Assembly: GCA_029775955.1 (NCBI GenBank) | Contig: JARVJW010000035.1 | Coordinates: forward strand, 1-29,804 | Length of the DNA stretch: 29,804 nucleotides | Origin: Nitrososphaeria archaeon | GTDB lineage: Archaea; Thermoproteota; Nitrososphaeria; Conexivisphaerales; UBA164 | Direction of reading: 5' to 3' | Shown: positions 8,329 to 16,498 of the stretch, one piece after another | Position numbering within the stretch: the stretch's first letter is position 1 | Layout of the letters: the number at the start of each line of letters is the position of its first letter | Notes under the pieces: model-generated | Databases searched by the model: none | Told to the model about the DNA's origin: nothing | The model's input: only the letters and a program-made list of their open reading frames with translations | Translations under genes and position numbers: made by a program

Positions 8329-9074
8329 TCTCTCAAGAATATTCCATCCCTGTCAATTTCCCTCAAAAGGCTCAGTTCCACTTCAGATGGTGGGTCAATT
8401 GTCTTAACATCTCCAATCTCTGGTTTAAAGCTCATTGAAGATAGCACATCATCAACGGTCAAGCCGTCAATTACAGCTTCTAACCGCATGATGCCATGAT
8501 TAAATCCAAAAATTGCCATATCAGTTATTACTTTATACGGCCCTTTTCCTATTAAGCCTGATCCATTCCTTGAGCCGTTAAGCCATCCGGGACTAGTTAT
8601 ATGGTCAACATTTTCTATGAACCTCCTTTTCTCTAAAGGCGCAACTATAATTGTTCTCCCCGCAAGGCTGGCAAGGTCGTTTGCTCCACCGCTTCCAGGG
8701 AGCCTCAGCAAACCTTTTTCGCTCCTTATTAGGGAGGAGTTAACATTTCCATGTATGTCTATCTGCGCTGCACCCATTAACGCAAGGTCGATATATCCCC
8801 TTTGCATATAGGTGAAGGTTTCCACACAGCTTGGATACATCAAGGCCCTGTAGCCAACCCTTATATCATTGGTTGAATAAGGCATAAAGGGTGGTTTGAT
8901 AAATGGGTCGATAGACCCTCCTTCATATATTGATATCAATCTTGTTTTACCCATCTTCCTTGCAAGCTCAACAGCCAGCTGACTTATGCCGATGCCTATA
9001 AATACTGATATACCATCATCAAGAGCTCTGGATGTTAGCACTGCAAGCAACTCCTTTTTTGTATAGTTTACCAT
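8325..9074 (-). CDS. CoA-transferase subunit B, glutaconate/3-oxoacid family I
   Basis: This protein of about 249 residues is the beta subunit of a family I CoA-transferase, similar in size to GctB. It contains FIGIGISQLAVELAR near 25 and ISIYEGGSIDP near 48-57. Glu51 in that motif sits where GctB has its catalytic Glu54, which carries the acyl-glutamyl and CoA-thioester intermediates. Further on are ALMGAAQIDIHGNVN (near 110), RLPGSGGANDLA (near 128) and the PYKVITDMAIFGF region. Presence of the Glu favours a true transferase over an IpdB-type ring hydrolase, which is known to lack it. I choose ATG 9074 over GTG 9086 because GGTGAT at 9082-9087 is spaced seven bases before it. The start lies one base after the subunit A stop. 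Confidence 0.87.
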   Translation of the reverse strand: MVNYTKKELLAVLTSRALDDGISVFIGIGISQLAVELARKMGKTRLISIYEGGSIDPFIKPPFMPYSTNDIRVGYRALMYPSCVETFTYMQRGYIDLALMGAAQIDIHGNVNSSLIRSEKGLLRLPGSGGANDLASLAGRTIIVAPLEKRRFIENVDHITSPGWLNGSRNGSGLIGKGPYKVITDMAIFGFNHGIMRLEAVIDGLTVDDVLSSMSFKPEIGDVKTIDPPSEVELSLLREIDRDGIFLRD

Positions 9075-9075
9075 G

Positions 9076-10011
9076 TCATGTATCACCGTTTGTCAGAAGC
9101 CTCATGGTCATGCCTAATCTTATCAACGTTTCAGGTTTAATTGTATTTAAAAAATCCATAAAACTTTCCTTCTTATAGATAATCTCATCTATCATTTTTT
9201 CAATGCCACCTTCTGCCCTATCTGCTGATGCAATGGTTGATAAATAACCTATATCTGCCTCATAGAATCCCTGGCATTCAGTTGGATATGCTCCAAATGG
9301 AGCTTCAACCACGGCATCAACTGCAAAATGAGGAATTGTAGTCTCCGACGGGTGTTGCCTTATGTAATCTTCACTCACTATTTCTTCTGCTGTAATTATT
9401 ACCTTCTTGGCTGAAAGCGCAATTTCCCTGTCCTGAATTGGCATTCCCAATATCTGCGCATTTCCGTTCTGGTCAGCTCTCTGAACATGTATTATTGACA
9501 CGTCAGGGTTTATCGCCGGCACTAGCAATACCTTTTCGCCATCAAAAGGAGATTCGATCTGTTTAACATTGAGCCCTTTGACAAGGTCAGAACCAAGCAT
9601 GGTATATGTTGGGAGAAAAGGCACTCCCATTGATCCAGCCAGAAACCTGAGTAGAATTCCCATATGGCTCCATTCTTCAAATTCAATTTTTCCAGAGGCA
9701 GTCATGGATGATATTTTTCTTGAAATCCCCAGTGGACCAGCAATTGCTACCCAGGATGTTATGAGCTTATTAGCAGCTCCGCTGGTTGCCAAGAATTCAG
9801 CTTCAAAGCTCATCATTGTCCTTACCACCTTCAGGCCTACCTTTCCTGACTTTATTATTTGCCAGATTGCAGCAACCGGATCTCTGGTTATCACAGTCCC
9901 GCCTAAGGCTACGGTATCTCCATCTGAAATCATGGAAATGGCTTTATCCATACTGACAACTTTATTTCCAAGCCCGTGTTTTTTTTCAAGAGCAAACTCC
10001 CTAGCATTCAA
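9076..10011 (-). CDS. CoA-transferase subunit A, glutaconate/3-oxoacid family I
   Basis: The 311-residue protein is the alpha subunit partner. After a roughly 15-residue N-terminal extension it has NKVVSMDKAISMISDGDTVALGG, the usual CoA-transferase opening. It also carries FLPTYTMLGSDLVKG (about 154-168, the GctA/IpdA-like signature), VSIIHVQRADQNGNAQILG (near 192), and ASADRAEGGIEKMIDE near the end. The pair would move CoA between a short acid and an acyl-CoA donor such as acetyl-CoA. The substrate is not readable; glutaconate-like or oxoacid substrates are typical. The TTG start at 10011 is supported by a TATA-like stretch at 10041-10050 (read on the minus strand) and the lack of an ATG before the conserved region. 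It forms an operon with subunit B. Confidence 0.87.
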   Translation of the reverse strand: MNAREFALEKKHGLGNKVVSMDKAISMISDGDTVALGGTVITRDPVAAIWQIIKSGKVGLKVVRTMMSFEAEFLATSGAANKLITSWVAIAGPLGISRKISSMTASGKIEFEEWSHMGILLRFLAGSMGVPFLPTYTMLGSDLVKGLNVKQIESPFDGEKVLLVPAINPDVSIIHVQRADQNGNAQILGMPIQDREIALSAKKVIITAEEIVSEDYIRQHPSETTIPHFAVDAVVEAPFGAYPTECQGFYEADIGYLSTIASADRAEGGIEKMIDEIIYKKESFMDFLNTIKPETLIRLGMTMRLLTNGDT

Positions 10012-10040
10012 TTTGTTATATACATAAATATTTGAATTAT

Positions 10041-10050
10041 TTATAAAATT
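10041..10050 (-). promoter_or_regulatory. TATA-like box of the CoA-transferase operon
   Basis: AATTTTATAA on the minus strand lies 30-39 bases before TTG 10011. This predicts a leader of about seven bases. Confidence 0.35.
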
Positions 10051-10111
10051 AACGTAATTAAAGCGCTGATGTATAATTGGTGTGAATAATTAATCTAAGA
10101 TTACCTTGGTA

Positions 10112-10249
10112 TGCTTTGTTGCATTAATTAAAAGTTGGGCTAATTATTTAAAAATTAGGATAAATTACCGATTTAAAATAAATAATTTCTTTAATTTAAA
10201 TTTAGAACTATTAACAAATTAACTATTTTTTGATATATGCAACAAAGCA
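10112..10249. mobile_element. 138-bp MITE related to the IS at the right edge
   Basis: The element is bounded by perfect 13-bp inverted ends: TGCTTTGTTGCAT (10112-10124) and ATGCAACAAAGCA (10237-10249). Between them is only AT-rich sequence with no coding frame. It is flanked by CCTTGGTA (10104-10111) and CTTTGGTA (10250-10257), an 8-bp target duplication with one mismatch. Its left 18 bases, TGCTTTGTTGCATTAATT, are identical to the end of the IS5-like element at 29146-29163. It is therefore best read as a non-autonomous derivative that a transposase of that family could move. It ends 46 bases before livJ, just upstream of the livJ TATA-like box. Confidence 0.85.
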
Positions 10250-10263
10250 CTTTGGTAGTAAAG

Positions 10264-10273
10264 TATTTAAATT
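10264..10273 (+). promoter_or_regulatory. TATA-like box of the liv operon
   Basis: TATTTAAATT lies 23-32 bases before the livJ ATG at 10296. This is consistent with a leaderless transcript. The box lies outside the MITE, in the 46 bases that separate it from the gene. Confidence 0.5.
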
Positions 10274-10295
10274 ACATTCTAGGTATAAATAATTA

Positions 10296-11588
10296 ATGCC
10301 TAAATTAAGCAAAAATTTTATTAACATTGGTGGGATTAAACAGACAAATTCAAAAGCTGTTTCCAGAATGTTAATAGCTATTATAGTAATAGTTATAATA
10401 GTCATAGCAGGCGGTTCATACTATTATTATACTGTGACTTCACCATCAAGGCAGCCTATCCTGATAGGAATGATAACCCCATTAAGTGGTACTTATGCAG
10501 GGGATGGGCAATTAACGGTTGATGGAGCACAGTTGGCTATAAATCAGATAAATGCACAGGGCGGTTTACTTGGCCATCCATTAAAACTGGTAACGCAAGA
10601 TGAAGGGCCCTCTACATCTACAGCAATTGCTGCGGCACAGATATTAGTTGTTCAGGATAAAGTGAATTTTCTAATTGGCCCGTTCTTTAGTGGTGATGTA
10701 GCAGGGGTATTACCTCTAACTTATTCTCATAAGGTGATCGAAATACTAACAGTTTCAAGTTTAGACGCGCTTATGGTGCCGCCGGAAAATGCATATCTGT
10801 TCAGAACTACTTTATCAGATATAGGATATGCTCAGCTGGCTGTTCAATGGTTAAAACAAATAGGGGCCAAAAACGCTGTCTTCCTGGCTGAAGATTATCT
10901 ATATACTCATGAAGTAGCAAATGATACACAGATGCTTGCTTCTAAGGCAGGCATAAACATCACATCAATAAGCTTCTATCCACCGACAGCATCAGACTAT
11001 ACAACGGCAATAAACCAGATCGCTTCGACAAAGCCTGATGCAGTTATAGTAGTAATGGAAGGGTCAAATGGTATAGACTTCCAAAAGCAGTACAGTGCAA
11101 ACCCAATTACATCAAAGATTCCAATACTGGACCTTGAGAGTTTGCTTGATACCCCTTCTCAAGCTGCAACAGTTGACGCAAGCGTGCCCAACGGTATGCA
11201 ATACGTATTCCTTGGGGAAATGTCTACCATAACAAATGTTACCGCATCGTTTAACCAGCAGTTGCAAAAGGCATTTGGGGTTCAGGCAAGCCATTACAGC
11301 GACGATGCTTACGATGGGGTAATGGTTCTCGCTAATGCAATAAAAAGGGCTGGTACTTTTAACACTACAGCAGTTGCCAATGCCATGATGCAAACAAATT
11401 ATGTCGGGCCAGGGGGTCATATAGTATTCCAGGCTAATCACAATCCGGTTGAAGGCCCTGGATATCTTATCGGAACTATATATCAGGTAAATATAGTAAA
11501 TGGGAACATTTATTATGAGACACTATATCCGCCCAATGTAGCCAATGCGACAGCCATTAATCCGGCAACAGGTAATCCTTACGGTTGA
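10296..11588 (+). CDS. livJ: Branched-chain amino-acid-type ABC transporter substrate-binding protein, membrane anchored
   Basis: The 430-residue protein is a periplasmic-binding fold of the LivJ/LivK (Peripla_BP_6) family. A basic N-terminus is followed by a strong hydrophobic anchor at about 26-42 (MLIAIIVIVIIVIAGG). The binding protein then starts at about 53 with ILIGMITPLSGTYAGDG, the family's hallmark opening. GAQLAINQINAQGGLLG follows near 77, and IGPFFSGDV near 124 is the Ser-containing ligand loop. There is no lipobox Cys, so it is likely held by an uncleaved or archaeal-type anchor outside the cell. The substrate could be an amino acid, amide, urea or aromatic acid, since the family is broad. 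First gene of livJHMGF. A 35-bp tandem duplication follows its stop. Confidence 0.9.
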   Translation: MPKLSKNFINIGGIKQTNSKAVSRMLIAIIVIVIIVIAGGSYYYYTVTSPSRQPILIGMITPLSGTYAGDGQLTVDGAQLAINQINAQGGLLGHPLKLVTQDEGPSTSTAIAAAQILVVQDKVNFLIGPFFSGDVAGVLPLTYSHKVIEILTVSSLDALMVPPENAYLFRTTLSDIGYAQLAVQWLKQIGAKNAVFLAEDYLYTHEVANDTQMLASKAGINITSISFYPPTASDYTTAINQIASTKPDAVIVVMEGSNGIDFQKQYSANPITSKIPILDLESLLDTPSQAATVDASVPNGMQYVFLGEMSTITNVTASFNQQLQKAFGVQASHYSDDAYDGVMVLANAIKRAGTFNTTAVANAMMQTNYVGPGGHIVFQANHNPVEGPGYLIGTIYQVNIVNGNIYYETLYPPNVANATAINPATGNPYG

Positions 11589-11642
11589 GTGAGATAAAAT
11601 GTTTTATTTAATTTTTTATGAGAGTGAGATAAAATGTTTTAT
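11587..11642 (+). repeat. 35-bp-period tandem duplication over the livH start
   Basis: The 21-base segment beginning GAGTGAGATAAAATG occurs exactly at 11587-11607 and again at 11622-11642. The true livH ATG (11634) lies in the second copy. The first copy offers an identical ATG at 11599 that opens a 16-codon frame ending at 11649, out of frame with livH and overlapping its first codons. Confidence 0.85.
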
Positions 11643-12521
11643 GGATTAATTTCATCTTTAATTGTTGGCACAACATATGGGCTGATAATTAGCCTCCTGG
11701 CAGTTGGCCTTTCACTTATATACGGTGTTATGCAAAATGTCAACACAGCACATGGCGCATACTATATGCTGGGTGGTGTTTTAGCATTTGTAGTTTCCTA
11801 TTATCTGAGGCTTCCTCCAGCATTAGCTCTTATTTTAGTTGCCGGCCTGGTGTTTATTATAGGTATAGGCGCGTTAAAGCTAACAATACCTGCTAATTCT
11901 CGAGTGACTGTTGACCCCGACAGGCAAAATTTTGTCATGATAACATTTTTAGCGTTTGCTACAATTGCTGAATATTCTGTATTGTTAATATTTGGACCCA
12001 ATACGGTAGCTGCCCCCAGCATTGTGAACGGCTCAACTCAAATTATAGCTAATGTATTTGTAACCAACCAGACCCTGCTGGCATCAGTTATAACTCTCCT
12101 GGGTTATCTTTTACTGTACATGTTCCTCAGGCTCACTAAAATGGGTAAGGGCATAAGAGCCTATACGCAAAATAAAGAAACGGCAGAGGCATTGGGTGTA
12201 GATGGGCAGAGGCTGGCGTTTATGGTTTATGGAATAGGTGTAATTATGGCTGCTATCAGCGGAGCTCTTTTAGCTTCAATATTTAGCATTGATTCCTCTG
12301 CAGGGTGGAACGAGCTAGTTATAGCATTTGTAATAGTAACTTTAGGTGGCATAGGCAGCATCTTTGGCAGCCTAATAGGAGGCCTGATTTATGGGATTAT
12401 TTACTCTATAATGTTATACTACTATCCAAGTTATGCTTTTATTGCTGTTCTGTTAATCATATTTGCGTTATTGCTGATAAAACCAACAGGTATATTGGGT
12501 GAAATAATTGAAAGGGCCTGA
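11634..12521 (+). CDS. livH: Branched-chain amino-acid-type ABC transporter permease
   Basis: The 295-residue protein is a LivH-type inner-membrane permease with about eight membrane helices. Conserved features include GLSLIYGVMQNVNTAHGAYYMLGG near 27-50. The cytoplasmic EAA-like loop is near 185-205 (NKETAEALGVDGQRLAFMVYGIG), where the AxxLGxd pattern contacts the ATPase. FVIVTLGGIGSIFGSLIGGLIYG lies near 232-254. Length is normal for the family. The ATG at 11634 has GTGAG upstream, in the second copy of a tandem duplication. Its last 14 bases overlap livM. Confidence 0.93.
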   Translation: MFYGLISSLIVGTTYGLIISLLAVGLSLIYGVMQNVNTAHGAYYMLGGVLAFVVSYYLRLPPALALILVAGLVFIIGIGALKLTIPANSRVTVDPDRQNFVMITFLAFATIAEYSVLLIFGPNTVAAPSIVNGSTQIIANVFVTNQTLLASVITLLGYLLLYMFLRLTKMGKGIRAYTQNKETAEALGVDGQRLAFMVYGIGVIMAAISGALLASIFSIDSSAGWNELVIAFVIVTLGGIGSIFGSLIGGLIYGIIYSIMLYYYPSYAFIAVLLIIFALLLIKPTGILGEIIERA

Positions 12522-13458
12522 TTTTAAGCATTTGAATTTACAGTCTATAAAAAATATCAGCTTTATTATCATAATCGGGGTAATTGTACTATCAGTTGTT
12601 GTATTTATTTCACCTTTTACATATTTAGATTATGTATTAATGTACTTTTTCGCATTTGCAATATTTGCAATCAGTTGGGACTTTCTTTACAGTTATTCAG
12701 GACAACTGAGTTTGGGGCATGCCATTCCGTTTGGGATAGGAGCATTTACTGTTGCGATTTTGGCGTCCAAGTATCAGTTAAATCCAGTGATAGGCTTGTT
12801 CATTGCGCCTTTTACAGCATCATTAATCGGCGGCTTAATAGGCATGACAACTATAAGGCTGAAACCTGCATATCAAGGCATAGCTCTGCTCCTCTTTTCC
12901 CAGGTCCTTTACTGGTTTACATTGCTACAATTCAGTGATGAAGGTATATCATTTGGATACCGTAACGGGTTGCCTGTGCTTGGGTTCAATGAATCTTATT
13001 TTATAGGGATACTAGTTTTTATAGTAGGAAGTATATCAATATTGTTAATTGAGCATTCAAAGATTAGGCTCAAACTGCTGGCAATAAAACAGGATAGTTT
13101 TGCAGCCTATGCATCAGGAATTAACGTTACCTTTTACAAAATTTTTACGCTGTTTGTAAGCTCTTTCTTTGCCGGATTAGGGGGAGGCTTTCTTGCACTG
13201 TACACCTTCCATACCGATTATACAATATTTCTTGTATCAAACGATTTTCTTCCTATTGCAATGTCCATAGTTGGTGGCACACAGCTGCTGGGTGGAGTTC
13301 TGTTAGGTAGCCTTTTAATAAGCTTTCTGGATACGATTCTGCCTGCCTATGTATCCCTGGCTGTTACCTATCTGATATATGGCATTCTGGTAATACTGGT
13401 TCTAAGAATTTTTCCAGAGGGGATTAAGGGTATAATTAAAAAGATAAGGGTGACATAA
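12508..13458 (+). CDS. livM: Branched-chain amino-acid-type ABC transporter permease
   Basis: This 316-residue LivM-type permease pairs with LivH to form the membrane channel. SYSGQLSLGHAIPFGIGAF near 67-85 is the hallmark of LivM. The ATPase-contact loop near 190-210 reads AIKQDSFAAYASGINVTFYKI, and GGTQLLGGVLLGSLLISFLD follows near 256-275. Starts at TTG 12508, with GGTGA at 12498-12502 five bases before it, inside the 3' end of livH; the 14-base overlap suggests translational coupling. The usual ARSGRxF-type extended loop is not obvious. Confidence 0.92.
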   Translation: MKGPDFKHLNLQSIKNISFIIIIGVIVLSVVVFISPFTYLDYVLMYFFAFAIFAISWDFLYSYSGQLSLGHAIPFGIGAFTVAILASKYQLNPVIGLFIAPFTASLIGGLIGMTTIRLKPAYQGIALLLFSQVLYWFTLLQFSDEGISFGYRNGLPVLGFNESYFIGILVFIVGSISILLIEHSKIRLKLLAIKQDSFAAYASGINVTFYKIFTLFVSSFFAGLGGGFLALYTFHTDYTIFLVSNDFLPIAMSIVGGTQLLGGVLLGSLLISFLDTILPAYVSLAVTYLIYGILVILVLRIFPEGIKGIIKKIRVT

Positions 13459-13459
13459 A

Positions 13460-14152
13460 GTGCTGAAAATAAATTCCGTTTCTAAAAGATTTCAGGGAGT
13501 AATAGCGCTTGACCACGTATCACTTGATGTGAATGAGGGTAAGATTTACGGCCTGATAGGGCCTAACGGATCGGGAAAGACAACTTTGGTTAACTGTATA
13601 ACTGGATTTATCAAAGCAAATGAAGGCTCAATAACTTTCGGGCAACATGAGCTAACTAATTTAAAGCCTCATGAGATAGTTAAGAAAGGGATAGTCAGAA
13701 CGTTTCAAAACACAAGAGTCTTTAATGACCTAACAGTGGAGGAAAATTTGGTTGCAGTGAGGAGCGACTTAACTGGCTCATTAAGGTTAATTGAATTGTT
13801 AGACGCATTTGATTTAAACAGCGTGAAAGGCGTAAAAGCTTCATCCTTAAGCTATGGCCAGAAGAAGATGCTTGAAATAGCCAGAGCTTTAGCTTTAGAG
13901 CCGGCAATAATTTTACTGGATGAACCACTGGCAGGGCTTGACGTGCAAATGATATCTAAATTATCCAGTCAAATTAAATATATAAATAAATCATTTAATA
14001 AGACCCTTCTGATAGTGGAGCATAACCTTGATGAACTCATGTCCCTGGCTGATTATGTTTTTGTTATGAACAATGGTGTAAAAACAGCTGAGGGGGAGCC
14101 ATCAATAATTCGAAACAGCAAAATTGTGCAGGATGTTTACTTCGGGAGGTAA
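13460..14152 (+). CDS. livG: Branched-chain amino-acid-type ABC transporter ATP-binding protein
   Basis: The 230-residue ABC ATPase has Walker A GPNGSGKTT at 34-42, a Q-loop near 83 (TFQNTRVF, the LivG-type sequence), the ABC signature LSYGQ at 130-134, Walker B IILLDEP at 150-156 and the switch His at 188. It is about 20 residues shorter than typical LivG because the helical segment between Q-loop and signature is trimmed. All catalytic residues are present. The GTG start at 13460 is supported by GGTGAC at 13449-13454, inside the end of livM. Six bases separate it from livF. Confidence 0.93.
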   Translation: MLKINSVSKRFQGVIALDHVSLDVNEGKIYGLIGPNGSGKTTLVNCITGFIKANEGSITFGQHELTNLKPHEIVKKGIVRTFQNTRVFNDLTVEENLVAVRSDLTGSLRLIELLDAFDLNSVKGVKASSLSYGQKKMLEIARALALEPAIILLDEPLAGLDVQMISKLSSQIKYINKSFNKTLLIVEHNLDELMSLADYVFVMNNGVKTAEGEPSIIRNSKIVQDVYFGR

Positions 14153-14158
14153 AAAGAA

Positions 14159-14869
14159 ATGTTAGAGGTCGTTGAACTGAAAAGCGGTTATAACGGAACA
14201 GAGGTTCTGCACGGAATAAATCTGAGCATGAATGATGGCGAATTTATATCTGTCATAGGCCCAAATGGCGCAGGTAAATCCACATTATTAAAAACAATAA
14301 GCGGTTTTATCAGGCCATACAGCGGAAAGGTGGTTTTTAATGGAAAAGAAATAAGCGGGTTACGTATAAGGGAAATATTATCGATGGGCATAGAATATGT
14401 GCCCCAGGGCGCAGGGGTTTTTTCGCAAATGAGCATATACGAAAACCTGGAAATGGGCGGGTTCTTTTTAAATGATAAAGCACAGGTCAGGAAAAATCTG
14501 GAAAAGGTGTTTGAGATATTTCCCTTTTTGAAAGACAGGCAAAGGGCAAAGGCCGGCTTCCTCAGCGGGGGTGAGAGAGCCATGCTGGCTATCGGAAGGG
14601 CGCTTGTTGGCAACCCACGTTTAATGCTGCTTGACGAACCTACTACAGGTTTAGATATAGGAAAGCAGAGCATTTTAATTGATAAATTAAAGGAGCTAAA
14701 AAATGACGGCGTAAATTTTCTACTTGTGGAACAGAATTTAAAGACGGCATTGGAATTATGTGATAAAGCATATGTTATAAGTGCAGGGATCATAAAATAC
14801 AGCGGCCAAAAGGAAGCATTACAGGATAAGAAGCTTATATCTTCGCTGTTCTTTGGTACAAACCAGTAA
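14159..14869 (+). CDS. livF: Branched-chain amino-acid-type ABC transporter ATP-binding protein
   Basis: The 236-residue ABC ATPase of the LivF type forms the second half of the motor. Walker A GPNGAGKST is at 34-42, the family-typical GIEYVPQGAGVFSQMSIYENL at about 78-97, signature LSGGE at 135-139 and Walker B LMLLDEP at 155-161. VEQ replaces the usual VEH at the switch position, as in most LivF proteins. GGGAGGT at 14144-14150, eight bases before the ATG, is the best ribosome site in the operon. A T-rich run at 14887-14898 just after the stop may end the transcript. Confidence 0.93.
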   Translation: MLEVVELKSGYNGTEVLHGINLSMNDGEFISVIGPNGAGKSTLLKTISGFIRPYSGKVVFNGKEISGLRIREILSMGIEYVPQGAGVFSQMSIYENLEMGGFFLNDKAQVRKNLEKVFEIFPFLKDRQRAKAGFLSGGERAMLAIGRALVGNPRLMLLDEPTTGLDIGKQSILIDKLKELKNDGVNFLLVEQNLKTALELCDKAYVISAGIIKYSGQKEALQDKKLISSLFFGTNQ

Positions 14870-15232
14870 AAGATAAATATCCATTATTTTTTTATTTTGA
14901 TGTAACCTGCTTTCCATTAGTTATTTTTTATCTTACAGAGAATCATCCAGTTCTGCAGTATATGGGTAGAGCATTCAGCAACAGGAGAGCCAGCATCTGG
15001 CATTCCCAAAACAGTGCTTGAATGCGCTAATTGGTAAAATCAAGCAGAGAATTAAATTAGAATAGCAAAAAATATGTCTCCTGACCAAGTGGTGCATCAG
15101 CATCCTACCACGATTATGTGTTTTAGCTCATCATATTTGTGATAATAAAGCTCACAAAATTTCATTATGATAAAAATCATGATATTACCCAATTAATTTT
15201 GAAAATTTTAATTGTCGTATTTATGGCTGAAG
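14870..15232. other. Non-coding gap between livF and the M20 deacylase gene
   Basis: The two flanking genes converge here. Apart from the T-rich run after livF I see no coding frame, RNA gene or clear repeat. Short frames in the middle (about 14960-15060) are interrupted by stops and match nothing I recognise. Confidence 0.5.
14887..14898 (+). terminator. Oligo-T run after livF
   Basis: A run of T residues broken by one A lies 18-29 bases after the livF stop. Archaeal transcription commonly ends at such T-rich stretches without a hairpin. Confidence 0.35.
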
Positions 15233-16498
15233 TTAATCTTTAATGCCACACCATTCACCGATTGTTTTGACCAATATTTTTGTAGCAGTCAAAAGGCTTT
15301 CAATTTTAACATGCTCATTCGTAGCATGCATCTGCAGCGTATCTCCAGGTCCAAATATTAAACTTGGCGTATTTCCATATTTGTTGAGGAATCTTATATC
15401 AGCTGCCCCGGTCCTTCCACTTATAACAGGATTTGAATTAGTTATACTGGTGTATGCATTGCTGAGGGTTTTAACAAGTGGGTGTTCCGGAGATATTTCA
15501 GATGGTTCAGCAAAGTACCCTTTATATTTTATTTCTGGCTGATGATCCCTCATCCATGGATCCTCTTTTGCAAATTCCTCTATATACCTTTTAAAGTCTG
15601 CCTTTACCTTGTTTGAGTCTTCATTTGGCAACGTAGCTATGCTGCCTCTTAACACACAAGTATCAGGAAATGCACTGGGATATGAACCGGATTTAAATTC
15701 ACCTATTATGCAGGCAAGGGCTTCTACCTTATCAGGGAAAAGGGCATGGTTAAGCGTGCTAATTCTCAAAGCTTCATAGGAATCAACAGCTCCCTTTATC
15801 TTGTATCCAAGGTCAATTGCGTTAACCCCGGCTCTCCTGTTCTGTATGCCTGCAGCTTTTCCGTTTATAGTTGTTTCAAACCATATCCTGCCTATACATG
15901 CAGGTTGCACCTTCAGGCTGCTGGTCTCAAGGCTTATGCCTCCATCTGCCTTATATCCTTTTATAACGAAATCGAGAGTTCCATTGCCACTTAATTCCTC
16001 GTCAACGGTATACTCTAATGTCAGGTCACCATTCAATTTAATACCGTTTTTTGAAAATATCATTGCTGCTGCGGTCATTGCAGCTATGCCGGACTTCATA
16101 TCCGAAGCTCCCCTTCCATATATACTATCACCGATTATTTTCCCACCCCAAGGATCAACCGACCAGGCTTCGCGAGGCCCTGAAGGAATAACATCCACAT
16201 GCCCGTTTAAAATTAAAGAGCGTCCACCACCCTCTCCCTTCAATATGCCTGCAACATTGGGTCTATTTTTATATCCTACCTCAACTGGCACGTACCCGGG
16301 GTGCTTTTTGAGCTCTTCTAGGTCTGGCTCCCACATTTTCGTATTTATCCCGACTTGCCTGAGGTATGATGATATAAATTTCTGGATTTCCAGTTCATCT
16401 CCTGTTACGCTTGGTATCCTTAGCAGGTCCTGGAGTAATTTTACTATATTGTCCTTTTCCTTATCAACAGCATCTATCAAATTATCTAATGAAACCAT
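15233..16498 (-). CDS. M20-family metallopeptidase / N-acyl-amino-acid deacylase (ArgE/DapE-like)
   Basis: The 421-residue protein is a two-zinc amidohydrolase. LNGHVDVIPSG gives His100 (metal) and Asp102. GRGASDMKSG gives the bridging Asp133. DEELSG supplies Glu167 (general base) and Glu168 (metal), SLET supplies Glu191, and MHATNEH near the end supplies His391. All expected ligands are present. The family removes acyl groups from amino acids such as N-acetylornithine or succinyl-diaminopimelate, or cleaves dipeptides; the exact substrate is unknown. Proximity to the liv operon suggests a catabolic rather than biosynthetic use (inference). The long loop near 60-75 is typical of the ArgE/DapE YodQ-like group. 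It is monocistronic, with a TATA-like box at 16521-16530. Confidence 0.9.
   Translation of the reverse strand: MVSLDNLIDAVDKEKDNIVKLLQDLLRIPSVTGDELEIQKFISSYLRQVGINTKMWEPDLEELKKHPGYVPVEVGYKNRPNVAGILKGEGGGRSLILNGHVDVIPSGPREAWSVDPWGGKIIGDSIYGRGASDMKSGIAAMTAAAMIFSKNGIKLNGDLTLEYTVDEELSGNGTLDFVIKGYKADGGISLETSSLKVQPACIGRIWFETTINGKAAGIQNRRAGVNAIDLGYKIKGAVDSYEALRISTLNHALFPDKVEALACIIGEFKSGSYPSAFPDTCVLRGSIATLPNEDSNKVKADFKRYIEEFAKEDPWMRDHQPEIKYKGYFAEPSEISPEHPLVKTLSNAYTSITNSNPVISGRTGAADIRFLNKYGNTPSLIFGPGDTLQMHATNEHVKIESLLTATKILVKTIGEWCGIKD

Noticed and set aside
8325..10011. IpdAB-type steroid ring hydrolase
   Set aside because: The catalytic Glu of CoA-transferases (YEGG, Glu51 of subunit B) is present, which IpdB is known to lack.
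14188..14793. Long minus-strand ORF opposite livF
   Set aside because: It is antisense to a clear ABC ATPase with all motifs, has no start signal, and its translation resembles no family.
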